Below are positions 28,133-36,038 of a stretch of 64,000 nucleotides of DNA, in pieces (position 1 is the first letter of the stretch; every line of letters starts with the position of its first letter). The DNA is from Hymenobacter jeongseonensis (GTDB taxonomy: Bacteria; Bacteroidota; Bacteroidia; Cytophagales; Hymenobacteraceae), in the NCBI RefSeq assembly GCF_015694725.1, contig NZ_JADQDQ010000004.1, positions 248,001 to 312,000 of the forward strand. Direction: 5' to 3'. Under the pieces are notes generated by a model that saw nothing but the letters and a program-made list of their open reading frames with translations, had not been told where the DNA came from and searched no databases. A program made the translations under genes and the position numbers.

Positions 28133-29716
28133 ATGGCAAGTATTTTCGCCAAAAAACCGTTGGCCGTGCTTCTGGGTGAGGCCAATTCCACCGGTCACGG
28201 TACTCTAAAACGAACGCTGGGAGCGGGCAACCTCGTGGCCTTGGGCGTGGGCGCCATCATCGGGGCCGGCCTGTTTGTGCGCACTGCGGCGGCGGCGGCT
28301 CAGGCCTCGGGCCCGGGTGTTACGCTGGCATTCATTGTGGCCGCTATCGGCTGCGTGTTCGCCGGTTTGTGTTACGCTGAGTTTGCGGCTATGATTCCCA
28401 TTGCCGGCTCGGCCTACACCTACGCCTACACCACGATGGGTGAGTTTGTGGCCTGGGTTATCGGCTGGGCGCTGATTATGGAATACGCGCTGGGCGCCGC
28501 CACCGTCAGCATTGCCTGGAGCGAATACCTCAACAAGCTCTTAGAGGTTTTTGGGACGAGTATCCCGTATAGTCTCAGCCATTCGCCTTTCGAAAGCGCG
28601 GTGGTAAACGGCGTAACCGAGCACGGTATCATCAACCTGCCGGCGCTGCTGGTCATTGTGGCCCTGAGCTTGCTGCTGGTAAAAGGCACGCAGGAATCGG
28701 CGCTGTTCAACGCCGTTGTGGTGGTGCTGAAAGTGGTTATCGTGCTGGTGTTCATCGCGGTGGGCTGGCAGTTTATCGACCCCGCCAACCACACGCCTTA
28801 CCTGATTCCTGAAAATGCCGAGCCTGTGAAAAACGCCGCCGGCGAAGTGGTACGGGAGTATTCTGCCTGGAACAAGCACGGTTTCGGGGGCATTCTGGGT
28901 GGTGCCGCCATTGTATTCTTTGCCTTCATCGGTTTCGATGCCGTGAGCACGGCCGCGCAGGAAGCCAAAAACCCCAAGCGCGACATGCCCATCGGCATCC
29001 TCGGCTCGCTGGCTATTTGCACGGTGCTCTACATCCTGTTCGGCCACGTGCTGACGGGCGTTGCCAACTGGCGCGAATTTGCCGACCCCGCGTTGGGTGG
29101 CGAAGCTTCGGTGACGTACGCCATCAAGGCGCACATGCCCGGCTACGAGTGGATGGGCACGGCCGTAACGGTGGCCATTCTGCTCGGCTTCTCGTCGGTA
29201 ATGCTGGTGATGCTCATGGGCCAGAGCCGCGTGTTCTTCTCGATGGCCAAAGACGGCCTGATGCCCAAAGCCTTCTCGGAACTGCACCCCCGCTTCAACA
29301 CGCCCTACAAATCGAACCTGATTCTGATGGTGTTCGTGGGCCTGTTCGCGGCTTTCGTGCCCGGCTCGCTCGCCGGCGACCTTACCTCGTTCGGGACGCT
29401 GCTGGCCTTCGTGCTGGTGAGCTTGGGCGTGTGGATTATGCGTCGTTCCGACCCCGACCAGCCCCGGCCGTTCCGCTCGCCGCTTTCGTCGGCCAGCTTC
29501 CCGCTGGTGCCGGTGATGGGGGCGCTTATCTGCCTGCTGCTGATTGTAGCGCTCGACGCCTTCACCCTGAAAGTGGCCCTGGGCTGGATGATACTCGGGT
29601 TCATCGTGTACTTCCTCTACGGCAAGCGCAACTCGCTGCTTCAAAAGGGCATTGTGGTAGTGCCCACTGAGATGGAAGAGCAAGCCTTCATCGAGCCCGA
29701 CAAGCACAACTTGTAA
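28133..29716 (+). CDS. APC-family amino-acid permease (cationic type)
   Basis: A 527-residue inner-membrane transporter with about 12-14 helices. The N-terminus has GAGNLVALGVGAIIGAGLFV (about residues 29-48), the substrate/gating motif of the APC family; later come GFDAVSTAAQEAKNPKRDMPIGI (about 264-286), GQSRVFFSMAKDGLMP (about 363-378) and the C-terminal pair of helices. These match the CAT/YhdG-like amino-acid:proton symporters. The exact amino acid is unknown. A perfect terminator follows. Confidence 0.92.
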   Translation: MASIFAKKPLAVLLGEANSTGHGTLKRTLGAGNLVALGVGAIIGAGLFVRTAAAAAQASGPGVTLAFIVAAIGCVFAGLCYAEFAAMIPIAGSAYTYAYTTMGEFVAWVIGWALIMEYALGAATVSIAWSEYLNKLLEVFGTSIPYSLSHSPFESAVVNGVTEHGIINLPALLVIVALSLLLVKGTQESALFNAVVVVLKVVIVLVFIAVGWQFIDPANHTPYLIPENAEPVKNAAGEVVREYSAWNKHGFGGILGGAAIVFFAFIGFDAVSTAAQEAKNPKRDMPIGILGSLAICTVLYILFGHVLTGVANWREFADPALGGEASVTYAIKAHMPGYEWMGTAVTVAILLGFSSVMLVMLMGQSRVFFSMAKDGLMPKAFSELHPRFNTPYKSNLILMVFVGLFAAFVPGSLAGDLTSFGTLLAFVLVSLGVWIMRRSDPDQPRPFRSPLSSASFPLVPVMGALICLLLIVALDAFTLKVALGWMILGFIVYFLYGKRNSLLQKGIVVVPTEMEEQAFIEPDKHNL

Positions 29717-29733
29717 GAGCTAAATTGCCAAAT

Positions 29734-29769
29734 AAAAAGCCCCGCTGGTTGATGCCAGCGGGGCTTTTT
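29734..29769 (+). terminator. Intrinsic terminator after the permease gene
   Basis: A perfect 15-bp stem (AAAAAGCCCCGCTGG) around a 6-nt loop with a T run, 17 nt after the stop. Confidence 0.93.
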
Positions 29770-29839
29770 GCACTTAATGGAACGTCAAATAGCTCGCTGG
29801 AATACTATATAAGTTGTGCTTGGCATTCCGGCTCTGTAC

Positions 29840-30049
29840 TCAACCGGCCGGCTTTACTTCGCTTTTGAGCTTCAGCACCCGGTCGCCGTTTTCCTGCACA
29901 ATCACCAGCGCGGGGTCATTGGCCGAGCCGTTGCGGTGTATTTCGGCCCCCTTGATGGTGCGCGCGATGGGCTCTTTGTGCAATGACTCAATTTTGCCGG
30001 TGGCCGTGCCGGTGCCGTATTTCCAGGTGACTTTGGTGCCTTTGCGCAT
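29840..30049 (-). CDS. Small Tudor-like (DUF2945-type) protein
   Basis: A 69-residue protein starting at ATG 30049: MRKGTKVTWKYGTGTATGKI, then SLHKEPIARTIKGAEIHRNG, and VIVQENGDRVLKLKSEV. This is the pattern of the small DUF2945/hypervirulence-associated Tudor-domain family: one beta-barrel of unknown function. The frame is open a little upstream but the family begins at this Met. Confidence 0.75.
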   Translation of the reverse strand: MRKGTKVTWKYGTGTATGKIESLHKEPIARTIKGAEIHRNGSANDPALVIVQENGDRVLKLKSEVKPAG

Positions 30050-30103
30050 GATGATTGAGTGGGAAAGAGGTGCCCATTTAGTACGCAAAAGCTCGGCGGC
30101 TGG

Positions 30104-31309
30104 TTAGTGCACCTGGTCCAGCAGTTTCCAGATGGCTTTGAATTGCTTCAGGCTGCGCGGCCCGGGCTGTACCTCGGTGTTGGTGACTAAAATCTTGCCC
30201 ACTCGCGTCACAGGGTCAAAAAATAGGAAGCTGGTGAGGCCCGCGTCGCCCCCGGTGTGTCCCACCGTTCCATTGCGCCGGTGCGCCCAGAGCAAGCCCT
30301 GATTCGGCTCGGCCGCGTCCAGGTGCCGGGGCATGCGGCCGGCCGCAAACTGCGGCTTCAGTAGCGAATCGACCGCTGCTGGCGGCAGCGGCGCCCCCCT
30401 CACGGCCGGGTTGATAATGCTGTGCAGGTAGCGCCCCAAACTGTGAACACTGGTGAGCAAGCCGCCATCGGGGTAGGTGATGGTGTAGTAAGGCGGCACA
30501 ATTTTCCCCTTGGCGCTGTACAGCGTGGCCATTTGGCTAGCGGCTATTTCGGCATAATTCCAACCCGAATCGGTGAGGCCCAGCGGCAGCAAAATGTGCC
30601 GGCGCGTGAACTCGCTGAATGCCTGGCCGGTGGCTTTTTCGATGGCCAGCGCCGCGAGGGCGGCGCTTTCGTTGCTGTAGGCATAGGACGAGCCGGGCGC
30701 ATAGGGCCGAAACCGACGGCGGCTGAACCACTGGCCGGTGGGGCTCAGGGTGCGGCGCAGGTATTCCTCGCTGCTCAACGCCGAGGCGGTGCCCTTGGTG
30801 TAGGCGTGCTTGCTATAAAAGCGCTGGTTCTCGGTGAGGCCCGCTGTCATAGTGGCCAGCTGGCGCAGCGTGATGGGTTGGTTGGGAAAATAGGGGTGGT
30901 GCACCGCAAAAGGCAGCAGCTCATTCACCGGCTGGTCGAGGCGCAATTGGCCCGCCGCCGCGGCTTGCAGCAGTGCCACGCCAATGAGCGTTTTGCTGAC
31001 CGAACCCACGCCCTGCACCGTGGCCGGGGTGTAAGGCGTTTTCAGCGCCTTGTTGGCGTAGCCAAAGCCGTGTTCGTAAACAACGCCGTCGGGCCGAACC
31101 ACGGCCACGGCAAAGCCCGGAAAATCAGAAGCCTGCCACCGCTGGCGCAGCTGAGCGGTGAGGCCCGCGGTATCGGCCGCAGCAAGGACAAGGACCTGGG
31201 CCTGCACAGCGGGCGAAGCCAGGAAAAGCCCCGTGCTTGAGGTAATTAAGAAAGCGGTAATGAAAGAAATACGCACAAGTACGGCTGGGGTAGGGTTCAA
31301 AAATAGCAC
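30104..31309 (-). CDS. Class C beta-lactamase-type serine hydrolase
   Basis: A 401-residue secreted enzyme of the penicillin-binding-protein-like superfamily. The SxxK motif is in GVGSVSKTLIGVA (about Ser102-Lys105), the YxN motif in SSYAYSNESAALAAL (about 207-221), and the third motif is HTGG (about 344-347, equivalent to KTG). An N-terminal hydrophobic segment (about 10-35) is a signal peptide. Members range from true AmpC enzymes to esterases and D-aminopeptidases; sequence alone does not show beta-lactam resistance. Confidence 0.85.
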   Translation of the reverse strand: MLFLNPTPAVLVRISFITAFLITSSTGLFLASPAVQAQVLVLAAADTAGLTAQLRQRWQASDFPGFAVAVVRPDGVVYEHGFGYANKALKTPYTPATVQGVGSVSKTLIGVALLQAAAAGQLRLDQPVNELLPFAVHHPYFPNQPITLRQLATMTAGLTENQRFYSKHAYTKGTASALSSEEYLRRTLSPTGQWFSRRRFRPYAPGSSYAYSNESAALAALAIEKATGQAFSEFTRRHILLPLGLTDSGWNYAEIAASQMATLYSAKGKIVPPYYTITYPDGGLLTSVHSLGRYLHSIINPAVRGAPLPPAAVDSLLKPQFAAGRMPRHLDAAEPNQGLLWAHRRNGTVGHTGGDAGLTSFLFFDPVTRVGKILVTNTEVQPGPRSLKQFKAIWKLLDQVH

Positions 31310-31338
31310 CCATTAGCAAGGTGCTTGGAAGCGGGTAT

Positions 31339-31346
31339 TACATTTG
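31339..31346 (+). promoter_or_regulatory. -7 promoter box of the amidohydrolase operon
   Basis: TACATTTG is an exact TAnnTTTG match, 65 nt before the chosen ATG. Confidence 0.42.
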
Positions 31347-31411
31347 GCCCTCACACCTCACAATCCTTGGTGTTTCAAAGCCTACTAGGCTTTCAATTGT
31401 CTGCTTTTTAT

Positions 31412-34400
31412 ATGGCGAAAATTTCCTCTGAAGTGGCCCTAGTGGCCGTAATAATGGCAGCGGCCGGGGCGGCCCAGGCCCAGCCCGGCACCTACCCACG
31501 CAACGGCGTGTACGACCAGCGGCCGGGGGTGTTTGCCTTCACCCACGCCACGCTGTTTACGGATTACAAAACCCAAATCAACGACGCCACGCTTATAATT
31601 AAGGACGGCAAAGTGGTGGCCGCGGGCCCCGCCACCAAGGTGAAAATACCGACGGGTGCCGTGGTGCAGGATGTGCGCGGCAAGTTCATCTATCCCGGTT
31701 TGGTGGACGTGTTCACGAGCTACGGCGTGCCCGAAGTAAAGGCCGCCGAGCGCCAGGGCCGCCGCGTGCCCCCGCAGTTCGATACCCAAAAAGTTGGCGC
31801 CTACAACTGGAACCAGGCCATTCACCCCGAAGTGAACGCCGCCGAGCAGTTTAAGGTCAACAACGAGCAGGCCGGCGCCTACCGGGCCCTGGGCTTTGGG
31901 GCGGTGCTCACCCAGCAGGCCGACGGCATTATGCGCGGCACGGCCGCCTTGGTCAGCCTGAACACCAACCGCAAGGAAAACGAGGTGATGCTGCTGGAAA
32001 AGGCTGCTTCCGGGCTGTCCTTCGAAAAAGGAAGCAGCACCCAGGACTACCCCGGCTCGCTGATGGGCAGCATTGCGCTGCTGCGTCAAACCTACCTCGA
32101 TGCCCAATGGAACCAGCGCAACCCTCGCCGCGAGCAAAACCTGTCGCTGCAGGCTCTGAGCCAGCAAAAAGCGCTGCCGGCAATCTTCCAGGCCAGCGAC
32201 AAGCTCTCGGCCTTGCGGGCCGATAAGGTGGGCGATGAGGCCGGCCAGCAGTACGTCATCAAGGGGCGCGGCGATGAGTACCAGCGCCTCAACGACCTGA
32301 AAGCCACGGGCGCCACCTTTGTGCTGGCCCTCAACTACCCCGATGCCTACAACGTGGAGGACGTGTACGACGCCCTGCGCATTCCGCTCGAAGACCTAAA
32401 GCACTGGGAGCTAGCGCCCGCCAATGCGGCCAGATTGAGCCAGGCCGGGGTGCCGTTTGTGCTCACCGCCGCCGACCTCAAAGACAAAAAGAAGTTTTTG
32501 CCCAACCTGCGCAAGGCCGTGCAGTACGGCCTAAGCGAACAAGCCGCGCTGCAGGCCCTCACCGAAACCCCCGCCCGCCTGCTCCGGGCCCAGGACCGCA
32601 TCGGCGCCCTGAAGCCGGGCATGGAAGCCAATTTCGTGGTGTGCTCGGCCCGCTTCCTGGCCGACGACAACGTGCTGCTTGACAACTGGGTGCAGGGCGA
32701 GCGCTACCAGCTGACCACGGTGCCGGCCGACTACCGCGGCGTGTACACTCTTAAAATCGGCGAGCAGCCCGAAGGCCGGTTCCTGATTCAGGGCAAGCCC
32801 GAGGCGCCGGAGCTGAAAATCGTGCCCACCGCCGGCGACACCATCCGCGGCAACATGACGGTGACCAGCGACATGGCCACGGTGGTTTTTAACCCCAACG
32901 ACAAGCAAAAGGGGAGAGGCGCCAAAGCAGCCGAGCCCAAGAAACCCGACGCAGCTGCCGGCTCGGTCCGCCTGAGCGGCTACTACACGCAGGAGGGCCG
33001 GGTATTCCAGGGCGATGGCCTGCTGGCCGACGGCACGCCCGTGAAGTGGCGCGCCGTGCGCCTGGAAGAAGCCAGCCGCGCCGCCCGGCGCGATTCGGCC
33101 AAAGTCATGCCGCTGCCGGTGGTGGGCAGCGTGCTGTTTCCCTTCGCCGCCTACGGCCGGGCCGAAATGCCCAGCCAGCAAACCACGCTCATCAAAAACG
33201 CTACGGTGTGGACCAGCGAGGTCGCTGGCAAGCTCGAAAACACCGACGTGCTGCTGGTGAACGGCAAAATCTCGAAAATTGGCAAAAGCCTGGCCCTGCC
33301 CAAAGGCGGCCGTAGCATCGACGGCACCGGCAAGCACCTTTCGCCGGGCATTATCGATGAGCACTCGCACATTGCCGTGGCCGGCGGCGTGAACGAAGGT
33401 ACCCAGGCCGTGACCAGCGAAGTGCGCGTGAGCGACGTGGTGGACAATGAGGACGTGGGCATTTACCGCGACCTGGCCGGCGGCGTGGTGGCCGCGCAAC
33501 TGCTGCACGGCTCGGCCAACCCCATCGGCGGGCAGTCGGCGCTGGTGAAAATGCGCTGGGGCGCCACGCCCGAAGCCATGCAAATTGCCGGCGCGCCGGG
33601 CTTCATCAAGTTTGCGCTGGGTGAAAACGTGAAGCAGAGCAACTGGGGCGAAATGAACGTGCTGCGCTTCCCGCAGACGCGCATGGGCACCGAGCAGGTG
33701 TTCATGGATGCCTTCACCCGCGCCAAGGAGTACGAAAAAGAAATGGCTGCCTACAACAAGCTCAGCAAAAGCAAGCAGCAGAAAACCGAAGGTCCGCGCC
33801 GCGACCTGGAGCTCGATGCCTTGGTCGAAATCATGAATCGCCAGCGGTTCATCACCTGCCACAGCTACGTGCAGAGTGAGATAAACATGCTGCTGGGCGT
33901 GGCCGACCGCATGGGCTTCAAGGTAAACACCTTTACCCACATTCTGGAGGGCTACAAGGTGGCCGACAAGATGAAAGCCCACGGCGCCAACGCCAGCACT
34001 TTCTCCGACTGGTGGGCTTACAAAAACGAAGTGCGCGACGCCATTCCCTATAACGCCGCCATCATGACGCGAGCCGGGCTGAACGTTGCCATCAATTCTG
34101 ACGACGCCGAAATGAGCCGCCGCCTCAACCAGGAGGCTGCCAAAACCGTGAAGTACGGCGGCCTGACGGAGGAGGAAGCCCTGCGCTTGGTGACCATCAA
34201 CCCGGCCAAAATGCTGCACCTCGACGGCAAGATGGGCTCCATCAAGGAAGGCAAAGACGCCGATGTGGTGCTCTGGACCGACAACCCCCTGAGCATCTAC
34301 GCCCGGCCTGAATACACCTTCGTAGACGGCCGCGAGATGTTCAGCCTCACCGCCGATGCGGCTTTGCGGGCCGACATCCAGAAGGAGCGGCAGCGCATCG

Positions 34401-34516
34401 TGCAGGCCATGCTGACCGCCAAAAAAGGCGGCGCGCCCACCCAGTCGGCCCCGAGCAAAGCGCAGGGCCTGTGGCACTGCGATACCCTGGGCCAAGAAAA
34501 AGAACTAGCTGAATAA
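31412..34516 (+). CDS. Two-domain amidohydrolase, one domain degenerate
   Basis: A 1034-residue secreted protein with signal peptide (AVIMAAAGAAQA). The first amidohydrolase-like domain (about residues 25-440) has lost its metal motif: at the PGLxDxHxH position it reads PGLVDVFTS (Asp99 kept, both His lost). A beta-rich linker (about 450-590) follows, then a second domain (about 600-1020) with all ligands: IIDEHSH (His651, His653), His817 (ITCHSY), His843 (TFTHILE) and Asp897 (NSDDAE). This resembles imidazolonepropionase-type amidohydrolases with one active and one inactive half. ATG 31412 fits the signal peptide. The substrate is unknown; it is probably periplasmic. Confidence 0.85.
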   Translation: MAKISSEVALVAVIMAAAGAAQAQPGTYPRNGVYDQRPGVFAFTHATLFTDYKTQINDATLIIKDGKVVAAGPATKVKIPTGAVVQDVRGKFIYPGLVDVFTSYGVPEVKAAERQGRRVPPQFDTQKVGAYNWNQAIHPEVNAAEQFKVNNEQAGAYRALGFGAVLTQQADGIMRGTAALVSLNTNRKENEVMLLEKAASGLSFEKGSSTQDYPGSLMGSIALLRQTYLDAQWNQRNPRREQNLSLQALSQQKALPAIFQASDKLSALRADKVGDEAGQQYVIKGRGDEYQRLNDLKATGATFVLALNYPDAYNVEDVYDALRIPLEDLKHWELAPANAARLSQAGVPFVLTAADLKDKKKFLPNLRKAVQYGLSEQAALQALTETPARLLRAQDRIGALKPGMEANFVVCSARFLADDNVLLDNWVQGERYQLTTVPADYRGVYTLKIGEQPEGRFLIQGKPEAPELKIVPTAGDTIRGNMTVTSDMATVVFNPNDKQKGRGAKAAEPKKPDAAAGSVRLSGYYTQEGRVFQGDGLLADGTPVKWRAVRLEEASRAARRDSAKVMPLPVVGSVLFPFAAYGRAEMPSQQTTLIKNATVWTSEVAGKLENTDVLLVNGKISKIGKSLALPKGGRSIDGTGKHLSPGIIDEHSHIAVAGGVNEGTQAVTSEVRVSDVVDNEDVGIYRDLAGGVVAAQLLHGSANPIGGQSALVKMRWGATPEAMQIAGAPGFIKFALGENVKQSNWGEMNVLRFPQTRMGTEQVFMDAFTRAKEYEKEMAAYNKLSKSKQQKTEGPRRDLELDALVEIMNRQRFITCHSYVQSEINMLLGVADRMGFKVNTFTHILEGYKVADKMKAHGANASTFSDWWAYKNEVRDAIPYNAAIMTRAGLNVAINSDDAEMSRRLNQEAAKTVKYGGLTEEEALRLVTINPAKMLHLDGKMGSIKEGKDADVVLWTDNPLSIYARPEYTFVDGREMFSLTADAALRADIQKERQRIVQAMLTAKKGGAPTQSAPSKAQGLWHCDTLGQEKELAE

Positions 34517-34524
34517 CGACTCCT

Positions 34525-35826
34525 ATGCGCATTTCCCTAACCCTCGCTTTAGCTAGTACTGCTTTCACCGCCTTCGCTCAGGTGCCTACGCCGGCGCTGC
34601 CGCAGAGCAAGCCGATGCTCATCACGGGCGCCACGTTGCACGTGGGCAACGGCACCGTGGTGCCCAATGCCACGGTGGCATTCGACAAAGGCCGCCTGAC
34701 CTACGCAGGCCCTGCCGCGGGCTTCACGCAGGACAAAGCCGGCTACGAAACCATCGACGCGGCCGGACAACAGTTGTACCCAGGCCTGATTGTGCCCAAT
34801 ACGACGATGGGCCTGACCGAAGTTGAATCCATCCGGGCCACCGTAGACGAGCAGGAAGTGGGCGCGCTGAACCCCAACGTGCGCGCCATCATCGCCTACA
34901 ACACCGACTCCGACATCATGCCCACCGTGCGCACCAACGGCGTATTGCTGGCCCAGCCCACTCCGCGCGGCGGGCTGCTCTCGGGCCAAAGCAGCGTGGT
35001 GCAGCTTGATGCCTGGAACTGGCAGGATGCCGTGGTGCGCGCCGATGAAGGCCAGCACCTCACCTGGCCCCAGATGATATTCCGGCTCAACCCCAACGAG
35101 GACGCCACTGCCCTGGACCGCCGCCAAAAAGCCCGTGAATCCCAACTGCGCGACCTCGAGCAGCTGTTCGGCGAAGCCAATGCCTACCGCCAGCTGCCCG
35201 CCGGCCGCAAGGAAAACCTGCGCCTGGCTTCCCTGGCTGGCATTTTCGACGGCTCCAAAACCCTGTACCTGCACGCCGACTACGGCAAGGAAATCATTGA
35301 ATCGGTGCGCTTTGCCCGGCGTATGGGTGCCCAGAAGGTGGCCGTGGTAGGTGCCCGTGACGCCTGGATGGTGCTGGATTTCCTCAAGCAGAACGACGTG
35401 AGCGTGGTGGTGTCGCGCATTCACGCGCTGCCCCGCCGCGACGCCGACGACTACGACCAGCCCTACAAACTACCCGCGCAGCTGCAGGCCGCCGGTGTGC
35501 GCTTCTGCCTAGACTACCAGGGCGACCAGGAAACAGCCGGCTCGCGCAACCTAGCTTTCGTGGCCGGTACCGCCGCCGCTTTTGGCCTCACCAAAGAGCA
35601 GGCCCTGACCGCCGTTACCCTCACCACCGCTCAGATTATGGGCATCGACAAAGACTACGGCACGCTGGAAGCTGGCAAAAGCGCCACGCTGGTGCTCAGC
35701 CAAGGCGACCTGCTCGACATGCGCACCAACGCCGTGTCGCGGGCATTTATTGATGGTCGCAGCATCTCCCTGGAAAACAAGCAGACGTATTTGGAGAAGA
35801 AGTTCCGCAGCAAATATGGCTTGTAG
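34525..35826 (+). CDS. Degenerate amidohydrolase-like secreted protein
   Basis: A 433-residue protein with a signal peptide (LTLALASTAFTAFA). It begins 8 nt after the larger amidohydrolase gene, so both probably form one operon. The body matches the amidohydrolase fold (LITGATLHVGNGTVVPNATV, then a late FGLTKEQALTAVTLTTAQIMG segment) but the metal motif is gone: at the PGLIDxHxH position it reads PGLIVPNTT. It resembles the inactive first half of the neighbour and may be a non-catalytic partner that pairs with it. Confidence 0.75.
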   Translation: MRISLTLALASTAFTAFAQVPTPALPQSKPMLITGATLHVGNGTVVPNATVAFDKGRLTYAGPAAGFTQDKAGYETIDAAGQQLYPGLIVPNTTMGLTEVESIRATVDEQEVGALNPNVRAIIAYNTDSDIMPTVRTNGVLLAQPTPRGGLLSGQSSVVQLDAWNWQDAVVRADEGQHLTWPQMIFRLNPNEDATALDRRQKARESQLRDLEQLFGEANAYRQLPAGRKENLRLASLAGIFDGSKTLYLHADYGKEIIESVRFARRMGAQKVAVVGARDAWMVLDFLKQNDVSVVVSRIHALPRRDADDYDQPYKLPAQLQAAGVRFCLDYQGDQETAGSRNLAFVAGTAAAFGLTKEQALTAVTLTTAQIMGIDKDYGTLEAGKSATLVLSQGDLLDMRTNAVSRAFIDGRSISLENKQTYLEKKFRSKYGL

Positions 35827-35916
35827 GGCCATGCCAACAGTGGCCAATGAGTAGGAGCCGTTTGGGGACGTGACCCCGCCACCGTTTCATTCTCGTGCGT
35901 CCATAATACTTACGTG

Positions 35917-35944
35917 AAGAGCCGCAAGATATTGCGGCTCTTTT
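35917..35944 (+). terminator. Intrinsic terminator after the amidohydrolase operon
   Basis: An 11-bp perfect stem (AAGAGCCGCAA) with a 4-nt loop and T run, about 90 nt after the stop at 35826. Confidence 0.88.
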
Positions 35945-36038
35945 GCGTTGTCGCGGTCCACGGTGGCGCATTTCGCCTTTCCCGCCGTTCTTTTGCATCG
36001 TTCACCCACGCGTGCTCCCTTCCTGCGCGCCCCAACTG

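Noticed and set aside
30104..31309. Antibiotic-resistance beta-lactamase
   Set aside because: The SxxK, YxN and HTGG set is shared by many esterases and peptidases; nothing shows resistance function.
32531..34495. Long open frame (654 codons) on the minus strand opposite the amidohydrolase
   Set aside because: Same reason: antisense, low complexity, no motif.
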